Assembly: GCA_013076295.1 (NCBI GenBank)
Contig: RQOL01000440.1
Span: 1-64,000 of the forward strand
DNA length: 64,000 nucleotides
Direction: 5' to 3'
Source: Sanderia malayensis
Lineage: Eukaryota; Cnidaria; Scyphozoa; Semaeostomeae; Pelagiidae
This document shows positions 12,101 to 20,935 of the stretch, piece by piece. Below the pieces are notes generated by a model, which worked only from the letters and a program-made list of their open reading frames with translations, was not told the DNA's origin and made no database searches. The position numbers were made by a program, and so were the translations under genes. The stretch's first letter is position 1. Every line of letters starts with the position of its first letter.

Positions 12101-12845
12101 GGCTCTTATAGAGGGAAATACCACAACTCAAACACAGGCTAAGCCACTGTTCTTAGACCAGCTGGTCCTAGTTTGCGACCATTTAAAACAGCTGATTCTT
12201 CAATTGATCATTCTACACATTATCTGTTGTGTTGGTATTTAGTTTTCTGTGCATCGATTTCTTTCCCGACAACCGAGGATCGGACGTGGATAGAACAAAG
12301 GCTTTGGACGTCCTTGTCGGTCAGGATGGCATTTGTTATGTCTTTAATCAAGTGTTCGGGAAGACACTTAGGGACAACCACAGCAACGTGCTTGCAGTAC
12401 GTCGTGCACCGGCATGTTCAGATTATTCGGTCTCTAGTTTCAAACTTTACCTTTCTCTCGCCTCGGTCATGTCCATCGACCTGCGTGCTGGCTTCATATT
12501 TCGTCCCACTGACCGCCAAGGCCGTATGACTCTAAATGCTTTTACCGGATCAGCCGTCGCAAATCGTTCGAAATACATGTCGGAACTATCTATCTTGGAA
12601 GGCGAAACGGTGCATAGTTTCGCAGTGACTGCTCGGTTACTATGGCCTTGCTCGGTGTTCCACTGTCTTTTTTCGCGCGTTGCGTGGGTTGGAAGAACAC
12701 TGATATGGCACTTTTTTATACTCAGTGCGACAAAGTTTTGTCTCTTCCTGCTCTTAATCCCGCAGACGAGCCTACTTGCTCAAGCGCTTTATTTTTTGCC
12801 AACATTTCGGGCCAGGGGTTTTTTCCTATTTTCCGCCCTTTCTAA
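12101..12845 (+). pseudogene. Tyrosine recombinase of the Crypton-like element, frameshifted
   Basis: Three frame segments are read in order. The first (frame 3, from 12102) includes TQAKPLFLDQLVLVCDHL, resembling the helical core-binding part. The second (frame 1, 12229 to about 12640) includes FFPDNRGSDVDRTKALDVL and EGETVHSF, where the catalytic H-x-x-R box should be; the R is lost and the frame breaks. The third (frame 3, 12642-12845) starts MALLGVPLSFFARCVGWK and includes ALFYTQ, matching the family's C-terminal GW motif and nucleophilic tyrosine; C stands where H is usual. The protein would have cut and rejoined DNA at the element ends. At least two frameshifts make it inactive. Family assignment is from remembered motifs. 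Confidence 0.6.
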
Positions 12846-12992
12846 TTGAGTTATGGATATATATATATGCACATTCGGCAATTATCACAAAGTTATTGTA
12901 TTGTGGCACTCCTCGCACAGGTTTCTGCGACTTCATATTGCTGCCTCCGAAGCACTCTCCATATCTTAGCCAAATTGAAAGGAAGAGAGAGA

Positions 12993-13028
12993 CATTCGGT
13001 GAGGATAGATTACTATTCTCACCGGATG
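12993..13028. other. Joined element ends: candidate recombination site
   Basis: Where the large element meets its derivative, CATTCGGTGAG and CTCACCGGATG form inverted arms matching at 10 of 11 positions around a 14-bp spacer GATAGATTACTATT. The spacer's ATTACTAT differs from the target's ATAACTAT at one base. This is the joined-end form expected of a circular intermediate. Confidence 0.6.
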
Positions 13029-13320
13029 AATTTCTATGAACTTATAATAAGGCTAAGATATGCGCCCCTAAGGACCCTTAGGGATCTCGGGGAGTTGTTT
13101 ACATAACCCTCAGGGGAATTAGTCAGTATATAATGAGACACGCGTGGCAAAACAGCCCTTCTTCAGCAACTAGCAATATGCTGAGAACGGCCCACCTCTC
13201 CTCCCGCAGCGACGGTAATATCTCTCTCTGCCTTTCAAACTACGAAGCCTCCTTCGCACTCTCCATATCTTAGCCAAATTGAAAGGAAGAGAGAGACATT
13301 CGGTGAGGATAGATTACTAT
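13017..13320 (+). mobile_element. Short deletion derivative of the same element, in tandem
   Basis: Its first 172 bp match 5279-5450 with about three differences, through the start codon. Its last 74 bp match 12943-13016. Only about 58 bp lie between. It ends with ACTAT at 13316-13320, after which the 5S unit resumes. It looks like a non-autonomous copy integrated at the junction of the larger element, or part of a tandem circle. Confidence 0.75.
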
Positions 13321-13415
13321 ACCTTCACCAGGAATTGATGAGTAATCCACACATGTCCTGTCCATGTTGCATTGTTGTCATTGTTGTAAAACTTGAAAAA
13401 AAATATCAAAATTTA

Positions 13416-13535
13416 AGGCCTACAACACGAGGTGTTCCCAGGCGGTCACCCATCCAGGTACTGACCTGGCCCGACCATGCTTGACTACGGTGTTCAGACG
13501 AGAACCGGTATACTCATGGTGGTATGGTCGTAGGC
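13416..13535 (-). rRNA. 5S rRNA
   Basis: First gene after the inserted element; two substitutions from consensus. Confidence 0.9.
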
Positions 13536-13780
13536 GAAAGATTCGATGGTCATTGCTCAGTTCATCCACTCAACTTCACATAATGTCCGTGCAAAAATGC
13601 GAGCAAAGCAAACGTACACAGGACGACTGTGTGCTTTTTCGATGATAAAGGTAGTATAACTATACCTTCATCAGGAATTGATGAGTAATCCACAGATGTC
13701 CTGTCCTTGTTGCAACAATATTGTTACGAATGGCAAGGTTATTGCAAGTTCTTCGCGATGTTTTTATTCTCACTTTAAGG

Positions 13781-13944
13781 ACGGAATTAGCGCGAAGACA
13801 GGTGCCCCCTACCAGATATGGTACTCTCGAGCTACTAGCCTTTCCAGCCATCGCACCGGTCCGCCAAGCGCAAATGCAATGGAATACCCTCGCAATGGAG
13901 GAAACACCTTGGTGATCATGTTTTCTTGCCCGTCGTGCAAGTAT
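13781..13944 (-). ncRNA. U1-like gene
   Basis: 5' end ATACTTGCACG, otherwise near the reference. Confidence 0.62.
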
Positions 13945-14142
13945 GAGATTCTGGGAGCCGTCACTGCTGACCATGGCTATTCTTCTCACTACACTCACGA
14001 GGAGCGCAAGATTTCAACACATCATTGCAAAAATAAATATGCATAATTATGTTTACACGATACAGCTGAACCCTAGAGTGTCAAAAGCCTCGGCATGCTT
14101 GCTATCATTGTTGTAAAACTTGAAAAAAAAAATTAAAATTTA

Positions 14143-14262
14143 AGGCCTACAACACCAGGTGTTCCCAGGCGGTCACCCATCCAGGTACTGACCTGGCCCG
14201 ACCATGCTTGACTACGGTGATCAAACGAGAACCGGTATACTCTTGGTGGTATGGTCGTAGGC
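14143..14262 (-). rRNA. 5S rRNA
   Basis: Two substitutions, near positions 18 and 39. Confidence 0.9.
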
Positions 14263-14508
14263 GAAAGATTCGATGGTCATTGCTCAGTTCATCCACTCAA
14301 CTTCACATAATGTCCGTGCAAAAGTGCGAGCAAAGCAAACGTACACAGGACGACTGTGTGCATTTTTCGATGATAAAGGTAGTCTAACTATACCTTCACC
14401 AGGAATTGATGAGTAATCCACAGATGTCCTGTCCATGTTGCAACTATACTGTTACGAATGGCAAGGTTATTGCAAATTCTTCCCGATGTTTTTATTCTCA
14501 CTTTAAGG

Positions 14509-14672
14509 ACGGAATTAGCGCGAAGACAGGTGCCCCCTACCAAATATGGTACTCTCGAGCTACTAGCCTTTCCAGCCATCGCACCGGTCCGCCAAGCGCA
14601 AATGCAATAGAAAACCCTCGCAATGGAGGAAAGACCTTGGTGATCATGTTTTCTTGCCCATCATGCAAGTAT
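14509..14672 (-). ncRNA. U1-like gene lacking 54 bp of upstream flank
   Basis: Same upstream deletion as at 3442. Confidence 0.56.
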
Positions 14673-14814
14673 GAGATTCTCAAGATTTCAACACATCATT
14701 GCAAAAATAAACATGCATAATTATGTTTACACGATACAGCTGAACCCTAGAGTGTCAAAAACCTCAGCATGCTTGCTATCATTGTTGTAAAACTTGAAAA
14801 AAAATCAAAATTTA

Positions 14815-14933
14815 AGGCCTACAACACCAGGTGTTCCCAGGCGGTCACCCATCCAGGTACTGACCTGGCCCGACCATGCTTGACTACGGTGATCAGACGA
14901 GAACCGGTATACTCATGGTGGTTTGGTCGTAGG
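14815..14933 (-). rRNA. 5S rRNA, lacks first base
   Basis: One base is missing at the 5' end and there is one change in loop A. Confidence 0.85.
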
Positions 14934-15178
14934 GAAAGATTCGTTGGTCATTGCTGAGTTCATCCATTCAACTTCACATAATGTCCGTGCAAAAGTGCGA
15001 GCAAATCAAACGTGCACAGGACGACTGTGTTCTTTTTCGATGATAAAGGTAGTATAACTATACCTTCACCAGGAATTGATGAGTAATCCACACATGTCCT
15101 GTCCATGTTGCAACTATATTGTTACGAATGGCAAGGTTATTGCAAGTTCTTCGCGATGTTTTTATTCTCACTTTAAGG

Positions 15179-15342
15179 ACGGATTTAGCGCGAAGACAGG
15201 TGCCCCCTACCAAATATGGTACTCTCGAGCTACTAGCCTTTCCAGCCATCGCACCGGTCCGCCAAGCGCAAATGCAATGGAATACCCTCGCAATGGAGGA
15301 AACACCTTGGTGATCATGTATTCTTGCCCATCGTGCAAGTAT
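15179..15342 (-). ncRNA. U1-like gene
   Basis: 5' end ATACTTGCACG followed by ATGGG, intermediate between the two 5' types. Confidence 0.6.
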
Positions 15343-15538
15343 GAGATTCTCGGAGCCGTCACTGCTGACCATGGCTATTCTTCTCACTAAACTCACGAGG
15401 AGCGCAAGATTTCAACACATCATTGCAAAAATAAACATGCATAATTATGTTTACACGATACAGCTGAACCCTAGAGTGTCAAAAGCCTCAGCATGCTTGC
15501 TATCATTGTTGTAAAACTTGAAAAAAAATCAAAATTTA

Positions 15539-15658
15539 TAGCCTACAGCACCAGGTGTTCCCAGGCGGTCACCCATCCAGGTACTGACCTGGCCCGACCA
15601 TGCTTGACTACGGTGATCAAACGAGAACCGGTATACTCTTGGTGGTATGGTCGTAGGC
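15539..15658 (-). rRNA. 5S rRNA, altered 3' terminus
   Basis: The 3' end reads GGCTA instead of GGCCT; two internal changes are shared with the copy at 14143. Confidence 0.87.
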
Positions 15659-15903
15659 GAAAGATTCGTTGGTCATTGCTCAGTTCATCGACTCAACTTC
15701 ACATAATGTCCGTGCAAAAGTGCGAGCAAAGCAAACGTACACAGGACGACTGTGTGCTTTTTCGATGATAAAGGTAGTATATCTATACCTTCATCAGGAA
15801 TTGATGAGTAATCCACAGATGTCCTGTCCATGTTGCAACTATATTGTTACGAATGGCAAGGTTATTGCAAGTTCTTCGCGATGTTTTTATTCTCACTTTA
15901 AGG

Positions 15904-16067
15904 ACGGATTTAGCGCGAAGACAGGTGCCCCCTACCAAATATGGTACTCTCGGGCTACTAGCCTTTCCAGCCATCGCACCGGTCCGCCAAGCGCAAATGC
16001 AATGGAATACCCTCGCAATGGAGGAAACACCTTGGTGATCATGTTTTCTTGCCCATCATGCAAGTAT
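15904..16067 (-). ncRNA. U1-like gene
   Basis: Few changes from the reference. Confidence 0.62.
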
Positions 16068-16264
16068 GAGGTTCTCGGAGCCGTCACTGCTTACCATGGC
16101 TATTCTTCTCACTACACTCACCAGGAGCGCAAGATTTCAACACATCATTGCAAAAATAAACATGCATAATTATGCTTACACGATACAGCTAAAACCTAGA
16201 GTGTCAAAAGCCTCAGCATGCTTGCTATCATTGTTGTAAAACTTGAAAAGAAAATCAAAATTTA

Positions 16265-16384
16265 AGGCCTACAACTCCAGGTGTGCCCAGGCGGTCACCC
16301 ATCCAGGTACTGACCTGGCCCGACCATGCTTGACTACGGTGATCAGACGAGAGCCGGTATACTCATGGTGGTATGGTCGTAGGC
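16265..16384 (-). rRNA. 5S rRNA
   Basis: A few substitutions near positions 32, 100 and 112. Confidence 0.88.
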
Positions 16385-16630
16385 GAAAGATTCGTTGGTC
16401 TTTGCTCAGTTCATCCACTCAACTTCACATAATGTCCGTGCAAAAAAGCGAGCAAAGCCAAACGTACACAGGACGACTGTGTGCTTTTTCGATGATAAAT
16501 GTAGTATATCTATACCTTCATCAGGAATTGATGAGTAATCCACAGATGTCCTGTCCATGTTGCAACTATATTGTTACGAATGACAAGGTTATTGCAAGTT
16601 CTTCGCGATGTTTTTATTCTCACTTTAAGG

Positions 16631-16794
16631 ACGGAATTAGCGCGAAGACAGGTGCACCCTACCAAATATGGTACTCTCGAGCTACTAGCCTTTCCAGCCA
16701 TCGCACCGGTCCGCCAAGCGCAAATGCAATGGAATACCCTCGCAATGGAGGAAACACCTTGGTGATCATGTTTTCTTGCCTATCATGCAAGTAT
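16631..16794 (-). ncRNA. U1-like gene
   Basis: Few changes; one in the purine-rich stretch next to the Sm-like site. Confidence 0.62.
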
Positions 16795-16992
16795 GAGATT
16801 CTCGGAGCCGTCACTGCTGACCATGGCTATTCTTCTCACTACACTCACGAGGAGCGCAAGATTTCAACACATCATTGCAAAAATAAACATGCATAATTAT
16901 GTTTACACGATACAGTTGAACCCTAGAGTGTCAAAAGCCTCAGCATGTTTGCTATCATTGTTGTAAAACTTAAAAAAAATAATCAAAATTTA

Positions 16993-17112
16993 AGGCCTAC
17001 AACACCAGGTGTTCCCAGGCGGTCACCCATCCAGGTACTGACCTGGCCCGACCATGCTTGACTACGGTGATCAGACGAGAACCGGTATACTCATGGTGGT
17101 ATGGTCGTAGGC
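16993..17112 (-). rRNA. 5S rRNA
   Basis: Gene matches consensus; its upstream spacer lacks about 51 bp including the inverted repeat. Confidence 0.92.
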
Positions 17113-17306
17113 AAAAGATTCTTTGGTCATTGCTCAGTTCATCCCCTCAACTTCACATCATGTCCGTGCAAAAGTGCGAGCAAAGAAAACGTACACAGGA
17201 CGACTGTTTGCTTTTCCACAGATGTCCTGTCCATGTTGCAACTATATTGTTACGAATGGCAAGGTTATTGCAAGTTCTTCGCGATGTTTTTATTCTCACT
17301 TTAAGG

Positions 17307-17470
17307 ACGGAATTAGCCCGAAGACAGGTGCCCCCTACCAAATATGGTACTCTCGAGCAACTAGCCTTTCCAGCCATCGCACCGGTCCGCCAAGCGCAAA
17401 TGCAATGGAATACCCTCGCACAGGAGGAAACACATTGGTGATCATGTTTTCTTGCCCATCATGCAAGTAT
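17307..17470 (-). ncRNA. U1-like gene with C-G closed TTCG loop
   Basis: Stem-loop IV reads GTC-TTCG-GGC, so the loop-closing pair is restored relative to the core. Confidence 0.63.
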
Positions 17471-17667
17471 GAGATTCTGGGAGCCGTCACTGCTGACCAT
17501 GGCTATTCTTCTCACTACACTCACGAGGAGCGCAAGATTTCAACACATCATTGCAAAAATAAACATGAATAATTATGTTTACACGATACAGCTGAACCCT
17601 AGAGTGTCAAAAGCCTCAGCATGCTTGCTATCATTGTTGTAAAACTTGAAAAAAAAATCAAATTTTA

Positions 17668-17787
17668 AGGCCTACAACACCAGGTGTTCCCAGGCGGTCA
17701 CCCATGCAGGTACTGACCTGGCCCGACCATGCTTGACTACGGTGATCAGACGAGAACCAGTATACTCATGGTGGTATTTTCGTAGGC
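17668..17787 (-). rRNA. 5S rRNA, variant type II
   Basis: Carries the four-change signature C9A, C10A, C29T, G82C shared by seven copies in the window. G82C lies in the C box. Confidence 0.9.
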
Positions 17788-18032
17788 GAAAGATTCGTTG
17801 GTCATTGCTCTGTTCATCCACTCAACTTCACATAATGTCCGTGCAAAAGTGCGAGCAAAGCAAACATACACAGGACGACTGTGTGCTTTTTCGATGATAA
17901 AGGTAGTATAACTATACCTTCATCAGGAATTGATGAGTAATCCACAGATGTCCTGTCCATGTTGCAACTATGTTGTTACGAATGGCAAGGTTAATACAAG
18001 TTCTTCGCGATGTTTTTATTCTCACTATAAGG

Positions 18033-18196
18033 ACGGAATTAGCACGAAGACAGGTGCCCCCTACCAAATATGGTATTCTCGAGCTACTAGCCTTTCCAGC
18101 CATCGCACCGGTCCGCCAAGCAGAAATGCAATGGAATACCCTCGTAATGGAGGAAACAACTTGGTGATCATGTTTTCTTGCCCATCATGCAAGTAT
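18033..18196 (-). ncRNA. U1-like gene
   Basis: Several changes; the 3'-box match downstream is altered (ATAGTGAGA). Confidence 0.58.
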
Positions 18197-18393
18197 GAGA
18201 TTCTCGGAGCCGTCACTGCTGACCATGGCTATTCTTCTCACTACACTCACGAGGAGCGCAAGATTTCAACACATCATTGCAAAAATAAACATGAATAATT
18301 ATGTTTACACGATACAGCTGAACCCTAGAGTGTCAAAAGCCTCAGCATGCTTGCTATCATTGTTGTAAAACTTGAAAAAAAAATCAAAATTTA

Positions 18394-18513
18394 GGGCCTA
18401 CAACACCAGGTGTTCCCAGGCGGTCACCCATCCAGGTACTGACCTGGCCCGACCATGCTTGACTGCGGTGATCAGACGAGAACCGGTACACTCATGGTGG
18501 AATGGCCGTAGGC
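18394..18513 (-). rRNA. 5S rRNA, divergent copy
   Basis: At least four substitutions, including positions 8, 14, 26 and 51. Confidence 0.85.
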
Positions 18514-18758
18514 GAAAGATTCGTTGGTCATTGCTCAGTTCATCTATTCAACTTCACATAATATCCGTGCAAACATGCGAGCAAAGCAAACATACACAGG
18601 ACGACTGTGTGCTTTTTCGATGATAAAGGTAGTATAAATATACCTTCATCAGGAATTGATGAGTAATCCACAGATGTCCTGTCCATGTTGCAACTATATT
18701 GTTACGAATGGCAAGGTTATTGCAAGTTCTTCGCGATGTTTTTATTCTCACTTTAAGG

Positions 18759-18922
18759 ACGGAATTAGCGCGAAGACAGGTGCCCCCTACCAAATATGGT
18801 ACTCTCGAGCGACTAGCCTTTCCAGCCATCGCACCGGTCCGCCAAGCGCAAATGCAATGGAATACCCTCACAATGGAGGAAACACCTTGGTGATCATGTT
18901 TTCTTGACCATCATGCAAGTAT
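18759..18922 (-). ncRNA. U1-like gene
   Basis: Few changes; one near nt 16. Confidence 0.62.
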
Positions 18923-19119
18923 GAGATTCTCGGAGCCGTCACTGCTGACGATGTCCATTCTTCTCAGTACACTCACAAGGAGCGCAAGATTTCAACACAT
19001 CATTGCAAAAATAAACATGCATAATTATGTTTACACGATACAGCTGAACCCTAGAGTGTCAAAAGCCTCAGCATGCTTGCTATCATTGTTGTAAAACTTG
19101 AAAAAAAAATCAAAATTTA

Positions 19120-19239
19120 AGGCCTACAACACCAGGTGTTCCCAGGCGGTCACCCATGCAGGTACTGACCTGGCCCGACCATGCTTGACTACGGTGATCA
19201 GACGAGAACCAGTATACTCATGGTGGTATTTTCGTAGGC
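19120..19239 (-). rRNA. 5S rRNA, variant type II
   Basis: Same signature as the copy at 17668; the two units are near-identical. Confidence 0.9.
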
Positions 19240-19484
19240 GAAAGATTCGTTGGTCATTGCTCTGTTCATCCACTCAACTTCACATAATGTCCGTGCAAAA
19301 GTGCGAGCAAAGCAAACATACACAGGACGACTGTGTGCTTTTTCGATGATAAAGGTAGTATAACTATACCTTCATCAGGAATTGATGAGTAATCCACAGA
19401 TGTCCTGTCCATGTTGCAACTATGTTGTTACGAATGGCAAGGTTAATACAAGTTCTTCGCGATGTTTTTATTCTCACTATAAGG

Positions 19485-19648
19485 ACGGAATTAGCACGAA
19501 GACAGGTGCCCCCTACCAAATATGGTATTCTCGAGCTACTAGCCTTTCCAGCCATCGCACCGGTCCGCCAAGCAGAAATGCAATGGAATACCCTCGTAAT
19601 GGAGGAAACAACTTGGTGATCATGTTTTCTTGCCCATCATGCAAGTAT
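19485..19648 (-). ncRNA. U1-like gene
   Basis: Near-identical to the copy at 18033. Confidence 0.58.
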
Positions 19649-19845
19649 GAGATTCTCGGAGCCGTCACTGCTGACCATGGCTATTCTTCTCACTACACTC
19701 ACGAGGAGCGCAAGATTTCAACACATCATTGCAAAAATAAACATGCATAATTATGTTTACACGATACAGCTGAACCCTAGAGTGTCAAAAGCCTCAGCAT
19801 GCTTGCTATCATTGTTGTAAAACTTGAAAAAAAAATCAAAATTTA

Positions 19846-19965
19846 AGGCCTACAACACTAGGTGTTCCCAGGCGGTCACCCATCCAGGTACTGACCTGGC
19901 CCGACCATGCTTGACTACGGTGATCAGACGAGAACCGGTATACTCATGGTGGTATGGTCGTAGGC
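19846..19965 (-). rRNA. 5S rRNA
   Basis: One change near position 106. Confidence 0.94.
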
Positions 19966-20210
19966 GAAAGATTCGTTGATCATTGCTCAGTTCATCCACT
20001 CAACTTCACATAATGTCCGTGAAAAAATGCGAGCAAAGCAAACGTACACAGGACGACTGTGTGCTTTTTCGATGATAAAGGTAGTATAACTATACCTTCA
20101 TCAGGAATTGATGAGTAATCCACAGATGTCCTGTCCATGTTGCAACTATATTGTTACGAATGGCAAGGTTATTGCAAGTTCTTCGCGATGTTTTTATTCT
20201 CACTTTAAGG

Positions 20211-20374
20211 ACGGAATTAGCGCGAAGACAGGTGCCCCCTACCAAATATGGTACTCTCGAGCTACTAGCCTTTCCAGCCATCGCACCGGTCCGCCAAGCG
20301 CAAATGCAATGGAATACCCTCGCAATGGAGGAAACACCTTGGTGATCATGTTTTCTTGCCCATCATGCAAGTAT
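20211..20374 (-). ncRNA. U1-like gene
   Basis: Matches the reference. Confidence 0.64.
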
Positions 20375-20552
20375 GAGATTCTCAGAGCCGTCACTGCTGA
20401 CCATGGCTATTCTTCTCACTACACTCACGAGGAGCGCAAGATTTCAACACATCATTGCAAAAATAAACATGCATAATTATGTTTACACGATACAGCTGAA
20501 CCCTAGAGTGTCAAAAGCCTCAGCATGCTTGCTATCATTGTTGTAAAACTTG

Positions 20553-20560
20553 AAAAAAAA
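20553..20560 (-). terminator. Pol III T-run terminator of the 5S gene (reference copy)
   Basis: Eight Ts on the minus strand, about 10 nt past the 5S 3' end, after a first run of four Ts. Present at the same place in nearly every unit with 7-10 Ts; in the 16993, 24202, 56241 and 59628 units it is broken by a base. Confidence 0.9.
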
Positions 20561-20570
20561 TCAAAATTTA

Positions 20571-20690
20571 AGGCCTACAACACCAGGTGTTCCCAGGCGG
20601 TCACCCATCCAGGTACTGACCTGGCCCGACCATGCTTGACTACGGTGATCAGACGAGAACCGGTATACTCATGGTGGTATGGTCGTAGGC
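20571..20690 (-). rRNA. 5S rRNA, reference copy
   Basis: Structural RNA of the large ribosomal subunit, transcribed by Pol III from an internal promoter. Read on the minus strand it is 120 nt, starts GCCTACGACC and ends TTGTAGGCCT. The first six bases pair with GUAGGC near the 3' end to form helix I. The A box (about nt 50-64, AAGCATGGTCGGGC) is at 20627-20641 and the C box (nt 80-97, TGGATGGGTGACCGCC) is at 20594-20611; both match the animal 5S pattern. A run of eight Ts follows about 10 nt after the 3' end. The U1-like gene of the same unit lies about 245 bp upstream on the same strand. The assignment rests on sequence recognition and the promoter and terminator layout. Confidence 0.97.
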
Positions 20691-20795
20691 GAAAGATTCG
20701 TTGGTCATTGCTCAGTTCATCCACTCAACTTCACATAATGTCCGTGCAAAAGTGCGAGCAAAGCAAACGTACACAGGACGACTGTGTGCTTTTTC

Positions 20796-20827
20796 GATGA
20801 TAAAGGTAGTATAACTATACCTTCATC
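20796..20827. repeat. Inverted-repeat spacer element, insertion site (reference copy)
   Basis: Outer arms GATGA and TCATC, then AAGGTA and TACCTT around GTATAACTA. It recurs in nearly every unit, between the U1-like gene and the 5S gene, and is missing only in the units at 16993 and 24202. The arrangement of short inverted arms around a core resembles a tyrosine-recombinase site. Both the recombinase element and the BEL/Pao LTR abut the array after ACTAT, which here ends at 20818. Confidence 0.6.
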
Positions 20828-20922
20828 AGGAATTGATGAGTAATCCACAGATGTCCTGTCCATGTTGCAACTATATTGTTACGAATGGCAAGGTTATTGC
20901 AAGTTCTTCGCGATGTTTTTAT

Positions 20923-20931
20923 TCTCACTTT
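20923..20931 (-). promoter_or_regulatory. Candidate snRNA 3' box behind the U1-like gene
   Basis: Minus-strand AAAGTGAGA fits the AAAPuNNAGA half of the metazoan snRNA 3' box, which directs 3'-end formation of Pol II snRNA transcripts. The GTTT half is poor (CCTT). It sits about 5 nt past the RNA end and recurs in most units. A nine-base match alone is weak evidence. Confidence 0.35.
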
Positions 20932-20935
20932 AAGG

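Larger units (their letters stand above)
5279..13016 (+). mobile_element. Crypton-like tyrosine-recombinase element, decayed
   Basis: Inserted in a short 5S unit between ACTAT and ACC; the same ACTAT ends the element at 13012-13016. The left end begins TCTCATCGGATG and the right end has CATTCGGTGAG followed by GATAGATT, so the ends are imperfect inverted repeats. A TATA box and a start codon lie near the left end, and a recombinase pseudogene lies near the right end. Between them is a long non-coding stretch with a satellite. Short identical core sequences at both ends without larger duplication fit integration of a circle by site-specific recombination, as proposed for Cryptons. A Helitron-type element with subterminal inverted repeats is less likely because of the recombinase relic. 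Confidence 0.7.
13321..20570 (-). repeat. 5S/U1-like tandem array, second divergent block
   Basis: Ten 5S genes and ten U1-like genes, mostly in 726-bp units. It opens with the right half of the short unit split by the mobile element. Divergence from the core falls from left to right. The units with 5S at 17668 and 19120 are almost identical to each other and two unit lengths apart, so they look like a recent two-unit duplication. The unit with 5S at 16993 lacks about 51 bp, including the inverted-repeat element used as an insertion site elsewhere. Confidence 0.9.

Noticed and set aside
5279..13320. Helitron or Helentron with central tandem repeats and subterminal inverted repeats.
   Set aside because: The layout is similar, but the only protein relic is a tyrosine recombinase and the shared ACTAT at every junction fits site-specific recombination better. 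Not fully excluded.
5279..13320. LTR retrotransposon with the 172-bp direct repeats as LTRs.
   Set aside because: No TG and CA ends, no primer site or reverse transcriptase; the right repeat belongs to a separate short derivative.
20686..20700. Similarity of AATCTTTCGCC upstream of 5S to U5 snRNA loop I.
   Set aside because: Eleven bases only, with no flanking U5 stem or Sm site; treated as coincidence.
20796..20840. Hammerhead ribozyme: minus strand has CTGATGA followed by a stem and later GAAA.
   Set aside because: After the stem the GAAA is eight bases too late, and no stem III or cleavage site can be formed.
20700..20840. C/D box snoRNA in the spacer between the U1-like and 5S genes.
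   Set aside because: TGATGA and CTGA motifs exist but lie about 125 nt apart with no closing stem and no clear guide sequence.
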